Of a DNA stretch of 56,570 nucleotides, positions 25,583 through 34,389 are shown piece after piece. The DNA comes from Geitlerinema sp. PCC 9228. Lineage in GTDB: Bacteria; Cyanobacteriota; Cyanobacteriia; Cyanobacteriales; PCC-9228. Each line of letters starts with the position of its first letter. The stretch's first letter is position 1. A model generated the notes under the pieces. It had not been told where the DNA came from and did no database searches. It saw only the letters and a list, made by a program, of their open reading frames with translations. Where the stretch lies: assembly GCF_001870905.1 (NCBI RefSeq), contig NZ_LNDC01000105.1, positions 1-56,570 of the forward strand. The letters run 5' to 3'. The position numbers were made by a program, and so were the translations under genes.

Positions 25583-26014
25583 ATGGCCCATCAATCCGAT
25601 AGCATCCGCGTTCTTGCCCTCGGCATCATCCGCTGTGGCGATCGCTTGTTTCTTTCTCAGGGATACGACGCCAGCAAACAGCAAACTTTCTACCGTGCTC
25701 TGGGAGGGGGCGTTGATTTTGGTGAATACAGCCGCGATGCCTTAATCCGAGAATTCCAAGAAGAAATTCAAGCCCACCTCACCAATATTCGCTACATTAC
25801 CTGTATGGAAAACATCTTCGTTTACAACGACCGGCCGGGTCACGAACTCATCCAACTGTACCAGTGCGACTTTGCCAATCCCCAATGGTACGAAATCCCG
25901 GAAGTGACTTTTTGGGAAGGCGATCGCCAGAAAAAAGCCCTGTGGGTAGAGATGGAACGGCTAGCCTCTGGCGAACTGCGGTTGGTGCCCGAACAGTTCC
26001 TACAATATTGCTAG
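25583..26014 (+). CDS. Nudix hydrolase
   Basis: 143 residues with one Nudix domain. The box GGVDFGEYSRDALIREFQEE (about 42-61) fits GX5EX7REUXEE, with all metal-binding Glu residues present. The compact domain and conserved N-terminus (SIRVLALGIIRCGDRLFLSQ) suggest a small nucleotide diphosphate or sugar-nucleotide substrate, which cannot be specified. It is on the same strand as the DUF3531 gene and may be co-transcribed. Confidence 0.92.
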   Translation: MAHQSDSIRVLALGIIRCGDRLFLSQGYDASKQQTFYRALGGGVDFGEYSRDALIREFQEEIQAHLTNIRYITCMENIFVYNDRPGHELIQLYQCDFANPQWYEIPEVTFWEGDRQKKALWVEMERLASGELRLVPEQFLQYC

Positions 26015-26108
26015 CCACCAATTCCATAGCAACTCCCCTTGCCTTCCCCCGCCAAGCAAGCCGATCCGAAAAAATCGAATCAGCTAGCACCAGACGAGGA
26101 GAGCCATT

Positions 26109-26417
26109 CTATTTCTCGTCCTGTTCGTCGTGGGAATGACCGGGAGACTCTTTATAAATCGCGTCCAGTTGTTCGCGGGCGTCTTCTACATCCATAGAAC
26201 GCAGGACCATCAGCGGTTCTTTGACCACCTGACCCCGTTCGTCGAGTAGCTCTGGGTGGGGTGCTGTCTTTTGGGAACTGGCACCATAACCAAAGCCCCC
26301 GCGCGTAGCTGGATGGCGCTGGGATTGACGGCTAAACGACATCAAACTGCGAATCAAGTTGCCTACTGCCAGAAAAGCCAGGACCGTAAACGCCAAAATA
26401 TAAAGTAGGTGTAACAT
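26109..26417 (-). CDS. DUF2973 family membrane protein
   Basis: About 102 residues from MLHLLYILAFTVLAF. One transmembrane helix sits at the very N-terminus (about 2-22), followed by a basic, Gly-rich linker and a conserved C-terminal part (EPLMVLRSMDVEDAREQLDAIY). This is the cyanobacterial DUF2973 layout. Its neighbour on the same strand is DUF2605, a pairing I know from other cyanobacteria. Function is unknown. An upstream Met at 26435 is possible. Confidence 0.82.
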   Translation of the reverse strand: MLHLLYILAFTVLAFLAVGNLIRSLMSFSRQSQRHPATRGGFGYGASSQKTAPHPELLDERGQVVKEPLMVLRSMDVEDAREQLDAIYKESPGHSHDEQDEK

Positions 26418-26515
26418 ATTCTCGATTTCCTCCAAAGAAAGACGACGATTCGCCTGAGAAAAGTTTTAAAATAGAGTTTGTTATGGTCGGGGAAGACCGC
26501 GATCGCGCGATCGGG

Positions 26516-26884
26516 TCAAGCAGAACCAGCCGGTGGGTCGGTGGCTTCCCCAGACTCCGAACTCGTGGCAGCCGTTTGCTCCTGACGAAATCGCATCGCT
26601 ACTTGCCAGCATTCCGTCAACAGCTGGTGCCAGGGCATCAAAACATCCATTTGGACGCCAGCCGTACCGTTGGTAGCTTGAAAGAGCATTTGGGCGCTGC
26701 TCACCTCTTGTTGCGCCTGTTTGACCCGGTCCAGCAAATCGGCTTGCTGCTGCGGTTCCATAAAGGAAAGCCGTTGTGTCTCCAGCAAGTGACGCGATCG
26801 CCCAAACCAATACTGAAAGTCTTCAAACAGAGGCTGTAAAATCGATCTTAGCAGGTCGGTGTCAGAGGGACTCGGATCCACCAT
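26516..26884 (-). CDS. DUF2605 family protein
   Basis: 122 residues from MVDPSPSD. It is soluble and helical, with LLRSILQPLFEDFQYWFGRSR near the N-terminus and MLFQATNGTAGVQMDVLMPWH, both typical of DUF2605. It is divergent from thrS with about 90 nt between. It lies 98 nt before the DUF2973 gene and is likely transcribed with it. Function is unknown. Confidence 0.83.
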   Translation of the reverse strand: MVDPSPSDTDLLRSILQPLFEDFQYWFGRSRHLLETQRLSFMEPQQQADLLDRVKQAQQEVSSAQMLFQATNGTAGVQMDVLMPWHQLLTECWQVAMRFRQEQTAATSSESGEATDPPAGSA

Positions 26885-26974
26885 AAAATAGAAAAAAGAA
26901 CACCACATTCCCTATCTTAACTCAGTTTACATTTTGTAATAAACGTTGTTTTGGGAGCCAAACAAAAATTGTCC

Positions 26975-28786
26975 ATGTCCTCAGAAGTAGCCGAAAAAAT
27001 CAAACTCCCGCGCACCAGCGAATCTGAGAAATTAAAACGAATTCGCCACACCGCCTCCCACGTCATGGCCATGGCGGTGCAACGGCTGTTCCCCAACGCG
27101 CAGGTCACCATCGGTCCGTGGACGGAATACGGCTTTTACTACGACTTCGACCATCCCGAACCCTTCACCCCCGAAGACTTAAAAGCCATCAAAAAAGAGA
27201 TGGTGAAAATTATCAAACAAAAACTGCCCGTACAGCGGGAAGTGGTCACTCGGGAAGAAGCCAAGCGTCGCATTCAACAAATCCAGGCACCCTACAAACT
27301 GGAAATTCTCGATAGCATCCCCGAAGATCCCATCTCCATCTACCACCTCGGCGACACCTGGTGGGATTTGTGTGCCGGTCCCCACGTGGAAAACACCGGT
27401 GATTTAAACCCCAAAGCCATCGATGTAGAAAGCGTCGCCGGTGCCTACTGGCGGGGAGACGCCAACCGACAGCAACTGCAACGCATTTACGGAACTGCTT
27501 GGGAAACCCCAGAACAACTGCAAGAATACCAGCGCCGCAAAGCTGAAGCCCAAAAACGGGACCACCGCAAACTGGGCAAAGAACTGGGACTGTTTATTTT
27601 CTCGGACCCTGTAGGACCGGGGCTACCCATGTGGACCCCCAAAGGCACCACCTTGCGCAATACCCTGGAAGATTTTCTCAAACAGGAGCAGCTCAAACGG
27701 GGATATCTGCCGGTGGTTTCTCCCCATATTGCCCGGGTAGACCTGTTCAAAACCTCCGGACACTGGCAAAAATATAAGGATGATATGTTCCCGATGATGG
27801 CGGACGACCCGGAAGCCGCGGAAAGCGAACAGGGATTCGTCCTCAAACCTATGAACTGTCCGTTCCACATTCAAATTTATAAAAGCCAATTGCGCTCTTA
27901 TCGGGATTTGCCGGTGCGTTTGGCAGAATTTGGTACGGTGTATCGTTACGAACAATCCGGCGAATTGGGCGGTTTGACCAGGGTTCGCGGCTTTACCGTG
28001 GATGATGCCCACCTATTTGTGACTCCCGAACAATTGGACGATGAATTTCTCAAGGTGGTGGATCTGATTCTGTCGGTGTTCAACAGCTTGCAGTTAAAAG
28101 ATTTCCGGGCGCGGCTGAGTTTTCGCGACCCGGCAGAAGCGGAAAAATACATTGGTGCTCCCGAAGCTTGGGAAAAAGCAGAAAATGCCATTCGCCGGGC
28201 GGTTAACCAGCTAGGCATGGATTTCTTTGAAGCACCTGGGGAAGCGGCTTTCTACGGACCGAAGTTGGATTTTATTTTCCACGATGCCCTGGAACGGGAG
28301 TGGCAGCTGGGAACGGTTCAGGTGGATTACAATTTGCCAGAACGGTTCGATCTGGAGTATACGGCGTCGGATGGTTCTCGCCAGCGGCCGGTTATGATTC
28401 ACCGCGCGCCTTTTGGTTCGGTGGAACGGCTAATGGGAATTTTAATTGAAGAGTATGCTGGCGATTTCCCCCTGTGGCTGGCACCAACGCAGGTACGGCT
28501 GTTGCCGGTGAGCGACAACCAGCTTTCGTTTGCCAACGAGACGGCAGAGAGATTCCGCGCGGCAGGCATTCGCGTGGAGGTGGATACCAGTGGCGATCGC
28601 TTGGGGAAATTGATTCGCAATGCGGAAAAACAGAAAATCCCGGTTATGGGGATTGTGGGACAGAAAGAGGCGGAATCCGATTCTTTGAGCGTGCGTACCC
28701 GCGCTTCTGGGGAGTTAGGTAGTTTGCCGATTTCGCAAGTGTTGGAACAAATGCAAGCGGCGATCGCTTCCCATGGCGATTTTTAA
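26975..28786 (+). CDS. thrS: Threonine-tRNA ligase
   Basis: 603 residues from the ATG at 26975; an upstream TTG at 26951 is less likely. It lacks the N-terminal TGS domain found in E. coli ThrS but keeps the editing domain (RHTASHVMAMAV, DLCAGPH) and the class II catalytic core (KPMNCPFHIQIY with the zinc Cys and His, RYEQSGELGGLTRVRGFTVDD, HRAPFGSVERLMG), then the anticodon-binding domain. This shortened form is usual in cyanobacteria. The charged product is Thr-tRNA(Thr). A near-perfect hairpin follows at 28803-28823. Confidence 0.97.
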   Translation: MSSEVAEKIKLPRTSESEKLKRIRHTASHVMAMAVQRLFPNAQVTIGPWTEYGFYYDFDHPEPFTPEDLKAIKKEMVKIIKQKLPVQREVVTREEAKRRIQQIQAPYKLEILDSIPEDPISIYHLGDTWWDLCAGPHVENTGDLNPKAIDVESVAGAYWRGDANRQQLQRIYGTAWETPEQLQEYQRRKAEAQKRDHRKLGKELGLFIFSDPVGPGLPMWTPKGTTLRNTLEDFLKQEQLKRGYLPVVSPHIARVDLFKTSGHWQKYKDDMFPMMADDPEAAESEQGFVLKPMNCPFHIQIYKSQLRSYRDLPVRLAEFGTVYRYEQSGELGGLTRVRGFTVDDAHLFVTPEQLDDEFLKVVDLILSVFNSLQLKDFRARLSFRDPAEAEKYIGAPEAWEKAENAIRRAVNQLGMDFFEAPGEAAFYGPKLDFIFHDALEREWQLGTVQVDYNLPERFDLEYTASDGSRQRPVMIHRAPFGSVERLMGILIEEYAGDFPLWLAPTQVRLLPVSDNQLSFANETAERFRAAGIRVEVDTSGDRLGKLIRNAEKQKIPVMGIVGQKEAESDSLSVRTRASGELGSLPISQVLEQMQAAIASHGDF

Positions 28787-28802
28787 CGCGGTAAGAGCAA
28801 CG

Positions 28803-28823
28803 AGGGTGGGGACGTCCCACCCT
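28803..28823 (+). terminator. Hairpin after thrS
   Basis: AGGGTGGGGA and CGTCCCACCCT form a GC-rich stem directly after the thrS stop. No long T run follows, so it is a weak intrinsic or processing terminator. Confidence 0.45.
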
Positions 28824-28977
28824 GATTGATTTCCCTAGCTTGAACCTAGTTATAGCGGTGTTTTCGCTTTCGTTCTTAGCAAAAATATGCAATTAGGTTG
28901 GGGATGAACCAGAAGAAAAGCCAAAATTTCTCGATATCATGTCTAAGGTAGCGTAGAAAACAAAGGATAGAACGCAA

Positions 28978-30105
28978 GTGGCTCAATCTTCAACGCAGCA
29001 ATACGCCCGTACGCCCCTGTACGAAGCGATCGCGGGGCTGAATGCCAAAATGACCCATTTCGGGGGTTGGGAAATGCCCGTGCAGTTTAGCGGTATTTCC
29101 CAAGAACATGCTGCCGTTCGCCATGCGGCTGGCATTTTCGACGTGTCCCACATGGGCAAATTTGCCATGCGCGGTCCCCGCGTTTTGGAAAAACTTCAAA
29201 CCTTAGTGCCTTCCGATTTATCGCGGTTGCAGCCAGGAGAAGCGCAATATACCGTGTTGCTCAACGACCGCGGCGGTATTTTAGACGACTTAATTTTTTA
29301 CTACCAGGGAACCAACGCTGATGGCGAACAGCGGTGGGTTGCCATTGTCAATGCTGCCACCAAATCCCGGGATAAAGCTTGGATTGATGCACAAATCCAA
29401 TCTCCTCCAGAAGGAGATGTGCTGGAAGATTTGACCAAAAGCAGAATTTTGCTTGCGGTACAGGGACCGCAAACTTTGCAATACCTGCAACCCTTGGTCG
29501 AGGCGGATTTATCGATTTTGAAGTCTTTTACCCATACCGAAGCAACGATTTTGGGGAAACCGGCGTTTGTGGCTCGTACGGGGTATACTGGCGAAGATGG
29601 ATTTGAAATTGCCATCGAACCGGAAGCGGGCAAGCAACTGTGGCAGCAATTGGTGGATGCTGGGGTCACGCCTTGCGGCCTGGGGGCGCGGGATACCCTG
29701 CGTTTGGAAGCTGCCATGCCCCTATACGGACAAGAAATTGATGAAAGCACGACGCCGCTAGAAGCGGGATTGCGCTGGCTGGTGCATTTGGATAGCAAAG
29801 GCGATTTTAACGGTCGGGACATTTTGGAAAAACAAAGCAACGAAGGTTTGTCCCGCCGCTTGGTTGGATTGCAAATGGAAGGCAGGCGCATTGCCCGTCA
29901 CGGCTATTCCGTGGTTGGCGATGGGGAAGTGGTTGGAACGGTAACCAGCGGTTGTCCTTCGCCTACGTTGGGCTATCCCATTGCTTTGGCTTACGTTCCC
30001 ACTCACCTGGCGCGTGTCGGTCAGTCTTTGCAGGTAGACGTACGCGGCAAGATGGCTCCTGCCAAAGTGGTGAAAAAGCCTTTTTATCGCGGCAGTCGTG
30101 TGTAA
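28978..30105 (+). CDS. gcvT: Glycine cleavage system aminomethyltransferase (T protein)
   Basis: 375 residues with a GTG start, preceded by AAAGGA. GcvT moves the aminomethyl group from the H protein to tetrahydrofolate, releasing ammonia. Visible are MTHFGGWEMPVQFSGI, GIFDVSHMGK, the folate-binding TGYTGEDGFEI and GLGARDTLRLEAAMPLYG, and the C-terminal GYPIALAYV. In cyanobacteria the cycle serves photorespiration. The gene stands alone; no glycine riboswitch is evident upstream. A 96-nt hairpin lies downstream. Confidence 0.96.
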   Translation: MAQSSTQQYARTPLYEAIAGLNAKMTHFGGWEMPVQFSGISQEHAAVRHAAGIFDVSHMGKFAMRGPRVLEKLQTLVPSDLSRLQPGEAQYTVLLNDRGGILDDLIFYYQGTNADGEQRWVAIVNAATKSRDKAWIDAQIQSPPEGDVLEDLTKSRILLAVQGPQTLQYLQPLVEADLSILKSFTHTEATILGKPAFVARTGYTGEDGFEIAIEPEAGKQLWQQLVDAGVTPCGLGARDTLRLEAAMPLYGQEIDESTTPLEAGLRWLVHLDSKGDFNGRDILEKQSNEGLSRRLVGLQMEGRRIARHGYSVVGDGEVVGTVTSGCPSPTLGYPIALAYVPTHLARVGQSLQVDVRGKMAPAKVVKKPFYRGSRV

Positions 30106-30141
30106 TCTAAGGCTCTAGTGACCTAGAAAGCATACGAAAAT

Positions 30142-30237
30142 AGCCAACCCGCTTTTCTGTCTTGCTGGCCTGCCCTGCGAAGCGATCGCTGGGAGGGACT
30201 TGGGCTTGGGAGACAGGACGCAAAAGGCGGGTTGGCT
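30142..30237. terminator. Long stem-loop between convergent gcvT and speD
   Basis: AGCCAACCCGCTTTT at the left pairs with AAAAGGCGGGTTGGCT at the right (one unpaired base); inner arms CTGTC and GACAG add to the stem. The loop contains a HIP1 site. It is placed between two converging genes, so a two-way terminator is likely; a decayed palindromic element is the alternative. Confidence 0.6.
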
Positions 30238-30314
30238 TTGGGGTTTGACTGTTGGTTATTTGCAGATGGACGGAAAAGTTTTCTGCCGTTAAGCAAGCGA
30301 GGAAGGCGATCCTC

Positions 30315-30743
30315 TCATCTCGCAGTCAAGGAGGTTTCCAGAGCTTGCACGTCCTGCTTTTCTGTCGATTGTGAAACATCGGCATCGCCTTCGTCCTGCG
30401 GATCGAAGCCCCGTGGAATCTCTTTCACTCTCACCCGTTGAGCTTGGAGAGCATTTTGCAACACTTCCATTGCCTGGCGCGGATTGCCACTACCGCAGAA
30501 GAACAAATCGAGCGCTGCATAACCATGCTCCGGCCAAGTATGTAGGGCAATATGGGACTCTGCGAGCGTAGCCGTTGCTGTTACCCCGTGGGGACTAAAC
30601 TGATGCACGCACAAATCGATCAGCGTAGCCTCTCCCGCTGAAATGGATTCAGCGATCGCGCGGCGGATGCGTCCTGGATCGTTTAGTAGCTCTTGCGGAC
30701 ATTGCCAAGCTTCAACGACCAGATGGTTTCCCACTTTTATCAT
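30315..30743 (-). CDS. speD: S-adenosylmethionine decarboxylase proenzyme
   Basis: 142 residues from MIKVGNHLVVEAW; in-frame Met codons further upstream (to 30833) are possible but the usual prokaryotic start is this one. The self-cleavage site Glu62-Ser63 in LAESHIALHTWPEHGY, which yields the pyruvoyl group, is intact, as are His68 and Cys83. The product, decarboxylated SAM, feeds aminopropyl groups into polyamine synthesis. The C-terminal 25 residues (Gln/Asp/Ser-rich) form a non-conserved tail. Confidence 0.93.
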   Translation of the reverse strand: MIKVGNHLVVEAWQCPQELLNDPGRIRRAIAESISAGEATLIDLCVHQFSPHGVTATATLAESHIALHTWPEHGYAALDLFFCGSGNPRQAMEVLQNALQAQRVRVKEIPRGFDPQDEGDADVSQSTEKQDVQALETSLTAR

Positions 30744-30894
30744 TCTGCCCTTACACTCCACCCTTGTGAACACCGTCAACCTATTCATAATAGCATAAGT
30801 TGAAGTGGATTGGCTATACAAGCCAATCCCCATAGCAAGCAGCTCCAGGATGCCAGGCAGCTGCTGCTATGTTTACCTCAACCTCACTTCAATC

Positions 30895-30955
30895 GTTAGC
30901 ACCTCCGGCTAAAGCACGGGGGCTTCATGCCTCTAGCTTCAGGTAGCCGAGCAGC
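30895..30955 (-). repeat. IS200/IS605-end-like stem-loop repeat, copy A
   Basis: On the minus strand it reads CTACCTGAAGCTAGAGGCAT then GAAGCCCCCGTGCTTTAGCC. A related copy in the opposite orientation is at 41564-41623. Such hairpins are typical ends of IS200/IS605 elements and their orphan remnants. No transposase is near. Confidence 0.7.
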
Positions 30956-31023
30956 CCTTCGTCCTTTGGGGCTACATTTTTAGGGTGAAAAATTCCTCCA
31001 ACCACTGCCAATTGCGGTTATCC

Positions 31024-32064
31024 CTACGCACCGCGTACGTCCACTGGATGGGTAATGCCGTTGGGCAAAATGGCGTTTTCCAGCACGACCTCACTGAAAT
31101 TTGCCTCGCCAATTTGAGTGCCAATTAAATTGGCATTTTCCAAATTAGCTCCGTCTAAGTTGGCACCGCTTAAAGCACTGAGCAGCAATCCAGCTCCGCT
31201 GAGGTTGGCACCGTTGAGATTGGCACCGCGCAGATCGGCTTCCACCAAACTGGCACCTTCCAAGTTGGCACCGCTGAGGTTAGCTGCTTGCAGGTTCGCA
31301 CCAGACAAATCCGCCTCTTTGAGATCGGTGCCGCGCAGAATGCTGCCATCAACGTGGCACCAACTTAAATTTGCCCCCTGGAGATGGGCCCCATTGAGAT
31401 TGGCCCCATTGAGATTGGCCCCGCTGAGGTTGGCACCGCGCAGGTCGGCATGGCGCAAGTCAGCATAACTAAAGTCAGCTTCTACCAAGTTTGCCCCTGG
31501 GAAGCTGGCCCGATGGAAATAAGCGCAAATCGAGCTAACTTGGCGCAAACAGGCAAAGGCAAAATTGGCTTCGCTGGCGATCGCGCGGTTGAAGTTGGCT
31601 GCTGTTAGCTGGGCTTGTTGCCACTGGGTGCGGGCCAAGCTGGCACTGTTAAAATTGGCTTGCGTCAGCGTAGCTCCGGAAAAGTCAGCCCCCATGGCAC
31701 TGATAGCGGTAAAATCCCCTTGTGTTAGTATCGCTTCTACCAAGGAAGTACGGCTAAGATTGGCACCGCTGAAGTCGCTACCACGAGCGCGAATGCGTTT
31801 GAATACCGCGCCAGTGAGGTTGGCTTCGATGAGTTTGGCTTCCTGGAGATGACTATGGCTAAAGTCAGCTGCGGACAGATCGGCCATGACCAAGTTAGCA
31901 CCGCGTAGGTTGCTCCGTAGAAGATTGGCGCTTTGGAAATTGGTATGATTGAAGTTGATACCTGCTAGCTCTGCTTGCTTGAGATAGACGCCTGGGAAAT
32001 TACGCTCCCCACGATGGTGCCGTTCGAGTAAGGTTTGAGCAGTGATAAATCGATTGCTACTCAT
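31024..32064 (-). CDS. Pentapeptide-repeat protein (long)
   Basis: About 346 residues from MSSNRF; an upstream Met at 32112 is less likely. After a short N-terminal region (TLLERHHRGERNF) nearly the whole chain consists of A(N/D)LXX repeats, around 55-60 units, for example ADLRGANLNGANLNGANLNG, predicting a long right-handed beta-helix. There is no signal peptide. Some short relatives protect gyrase, but for long cyanobacterial ones no role is known. The N-terminal LL-x-GERNF pattern is shared with the protein at 42248-43255, so the two are paralogues. Confidence 0.9.
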   Translation of the reverse strand: MSSNRFITAQTLLERHHRGERNFPGVYLKQAELAGINFNHTNFQSANLLRSNLRGANLVMADLSAADFSHSHLQEAKLIEANLTGAVFKRIRARGSDFSGANLSRTSLVEAILTQGDFTAISAMGADFSGATLTQANFNSASLARTQWQQAQLTAANFNRAIASEANFAFACLRQVSSICAYFHRASFPGANLVEADFSYADLRHADLRGANLSGANLNGANLNGAHLQGANLSWCHVDGSILRGTDLKEADLSGANLQAANLSGANLEGASLVEADLRGANLNGANLSGAGLLLSALSGANLDGANLENANLIGTQIGEANFSEVVLENAILPNGITHPVDVRGA

Positions 32065-33325
32065 AAAATCTGTGCGTTTTGCCTTACTATTAGGAGTTTC
32101 TTGACGCTCCATAAATCCTCTGCAAATTGTTCTTTAAACGATTGGTAAATAGAATTTCCGACAAGCAAGTACTTCGTACTATTAAATTGGTGCCGGTTTC
32201 GCTCATTCGCCGGTAGGAAGACCTACAGGCAAAAGTAAATCGTTCACCAACCCCACACCTTCCTGTGTTCCCCTACTGTCGGACACGCCAAATGGGAAAC
32301 AGTACGATGAAAACCTGACTCGATGGAAAGCTCCCAGGGCCAGCCGTTTTCCATATCGGGAAAGAGGATGGTTTGCAGACACTCAGGAAGGTTCCCTACC
32401 TTCCTGGTGCCCACGTTGGTATCTGGTGGTTATTTCAAAAACGCTGCTTGTTCTCCCATCGAGTGTTTTTCGGTTCTAGCAAGTTTCCCAAAAACAGACA
32501 GAGAAAAGGATTTGGCGAAGAGATTGGTTTCCCAACAACCGGATTGTTGTTGCGGGTGGCGATCGCTTCTCCCATGTCTGGAGAAAAGCTTAGCCGGTCT
32601 CACCCCCCTGACCTTTGGTAGGTAGTAAGGCAACCAACGGCAAGCAAGCTAGAAAAAGAGCGACAAATAGCATAAAAAACGAAAGGTTGCTATCTCAGTT
32701 GCTTTATCTCATTGTCCAACTTTGATTTTGACAGAGGCAACATCGAACAAGTTAGAAACGATAGCATAGAGAATAGATATACGCTCCATTATAGAACAGC
32801 ATCTACGGGATATAAACCGTGGCCCTTAACCGCTGGTGTGCTTCCTCTGTCAAGTTTGCTATTCAGAATGCAGCCGCGTTGGAAAACCGGGTTCCGCTTG
32901 GCCGCTGCTGCCTTCTGGATAGCATCGATGGTTCGCTGAGAAAACAGTTGCTCGATCGACCCTTCCCCGACCGCGGGCAAAAGGTCCCAACACCTCCTTA
33001 TCGACCCACGCCAACCAACTGGAGCTGGCTGACGCGCGAAAATCGAGCGTTCTCTTCATGGCTTAACATAATATTATATCGCGATCGCGCCTTCCCCATC
33101 CTGAACCAACCAGAAAATTTGTTGCTGTGGTTGATAGCGGTCATTTTGTCCGATCCCTTAGAAACCAAGGGGTTTCTCCGTATTTTCCGAAAAGGAGGCC
33201 ATCGAGAAAGAGAAGCCCAACCTCCCAATTCTGATGGGGATTGTAACCATCTTAAAAGAATTTTAACAAAGGTGGGATAAGCTAGAAGCCATCGGGCACG
33301 TCAACCACCAACCGAGGGAACCATT
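32065..33325. other. 1.2-kb gene-free stretch
   Basis: No frame here shows codon use or homology I can support. Several short hairpins are present (for example GGAAGGT/ACCTTCC near 32388-32407 and CAACAA/TTGTTG near 32538). HIP1 sites are present, so the DNA is native. It may hold decayed genes, an untranslated RNA or dispersed repeats. The last 90 bp probably form the promoter of the phosphoesterase gene. Confidence 0.45.
33242..33269 (+). promoter_or_regulatory. Possible degenerate Pho box upstream of the phosphoesterase gene
   Basis: TGTAACCA, CTTAAAAG and TTTAACAA resemble PyTTAAPyPy(T/A) units. The last two have the right 3-bp gap; the first is 2 bp too close. The array ends 56 bp before the ATG, similar to the distance for phnC. 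The match is weak. Confidence 0.3.
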
Positions 33326-34351
33326 ATGGGCTGGCCGCGCCGTCGTTTTCTAAAATTGAGCACTCTAAGTTTGGTAGGGACTGCCTTAAGCAGCTCAGGA
33401 GGTCCCTTGGTCCAGAGCCAACCACCCGCACCCCCCGTTGCCGATACCAAGCTGCGTATTGCCGTCATCAGCGACTTAAACGGTGCTTACGGGTCCACCA
33501 CCTACGCTCCAGAAGTCACCAGAGCGATCGCGCGCATCCGCCAGTGGCAGCCCGATTTGGTTCTGTGTGCTGGCGACATGGTAGCCGGGCAAAAACGCTC
33601 CCTCAGCCGCGAGCAAATTGCAGCCATGTGGTCGGGATTCGACCGGGAAGTCATGCTAAACCTAGCCGAGTTCCCCTTTGCCCCCACCATGGGCAACCAC
33701 GACGCTTCCGGTGCCCGGCAGCAGGGAGAACCGATCTTTCAACGCGAGCGCGAAATCGCTGCCGCCTACTGGCAAAACCGGCAAGACCGCCTGGGCATCG
33801 AACTCCTCGACCGCCGCCGCTTCCCCTTCACCTACAGCTTTCGCCATCAAAACATATTCTGCTTGGTGTGGGATGCTTCCACCGGCCGCATTCCAGAGCC
33901 AGACCTAGCCATCGCCAGAGAAAACCTAGCCAGCCAAGCCGCTCAACAAGCCAATTTGCGCTTCGTCATGGGACATTTGCCCTTGTATGCCGTCGGGGTA
34001 GGGCGCGATCGCCCCGGGGATGTCTTGCAGGAAGCCGACCGCCTGCGATCGCTGTTGGAGCGCTACCGCGTACGTACGTATATTTGCGGACACCACCACG
34101 CTTACTTTCCCGGTCGCACCGGCAACCTAGAAACTCTGCACGCCGGCAACCTAGGTTCTGCCTCCCGCGTTTGGATTGGCACCGACCGCCGCAGCCCCAA
34201 AACCGTCACCCTCCTAGACATCCAACCGTCCAACTGCTCCATCACCTACACCACCTACGACATGGAGAGCGATCGCGCGATCGCCCTCCCGCAGCTTCCC
34301 CGCCAAATCGTCGCCCACAACGGCGAAACCTACCGACGGGACCTCCCATAG
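33326..34351 (+). CDS. Tat-exported metallophosphoesterase
   Basis: 341 residues. The N-terminus has a twin-arginine signal (PRRRFLKLSTLSLVG). The calcineurin-type metal motifs follow: SDLN (Asp50), CAGDM (Asp84), GNHD (123-126), MGHLPLY and CGHHHAY. The first motif has Asn in the usual His position, as in some family branches. It should be folded in the cytoplasm with two metals and exported to the periplasm, where it may release phosphate from organic esters. The substrate is unknown. It converges on glgB. Confidence 0.88.
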   Translation: MGWPRRRFLKLSTLSLVGTALSSSGGPLVQSQPPAPPVADTKLRIAVISDLNGAYGSTTYAPEVTRAIARIRQWQPDLVLCAGDMVAGQKRSLSREQIAAMWSGFDREVMLNLAEFPFAPTMGNHDASGARQQGEPIFQREREIAAAYWQNRQDRLGIELLDRRRFPFTYSFRHQNIFCLVWDASTGRIPEPDLAIARENLASQAAQQANLRFVMGHLPLYAVGVGRDRPGDVLQEADRLRSLLERYRVRTYICGHHHAYFPGRTGNLETLHAGNLGSASRVWIGTDRRSPKTVTLLDIQPSNCSITYTTYDMESDRAIALPQLPRQIVAHNGETYRRDLP

Positions 34352-34389
34352 CCACCCAAAGCCATCCTGCAGGCAGCTACACAAGCATT

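Noticed and set aside
28787-28977. Glycine riboswitch before gcvT
   Set aside because: The conserved glycine-aptamer core is absent; only a GC-rich hairpin belonging to thrS is there.
31118-31852. Long open frames opposite the pentapeptide-repeat gene
   Set aside because: They mirror the repeat periodicity on the other strand and give Leu/Ala/Pro-rich shadow proteins.
32819-33280. 153-codon open frame in the gene-free stretch
   Set aside because: No ribosome site, no recognisable motif, irregular composition, and no HIP1-consistent codon pattern.
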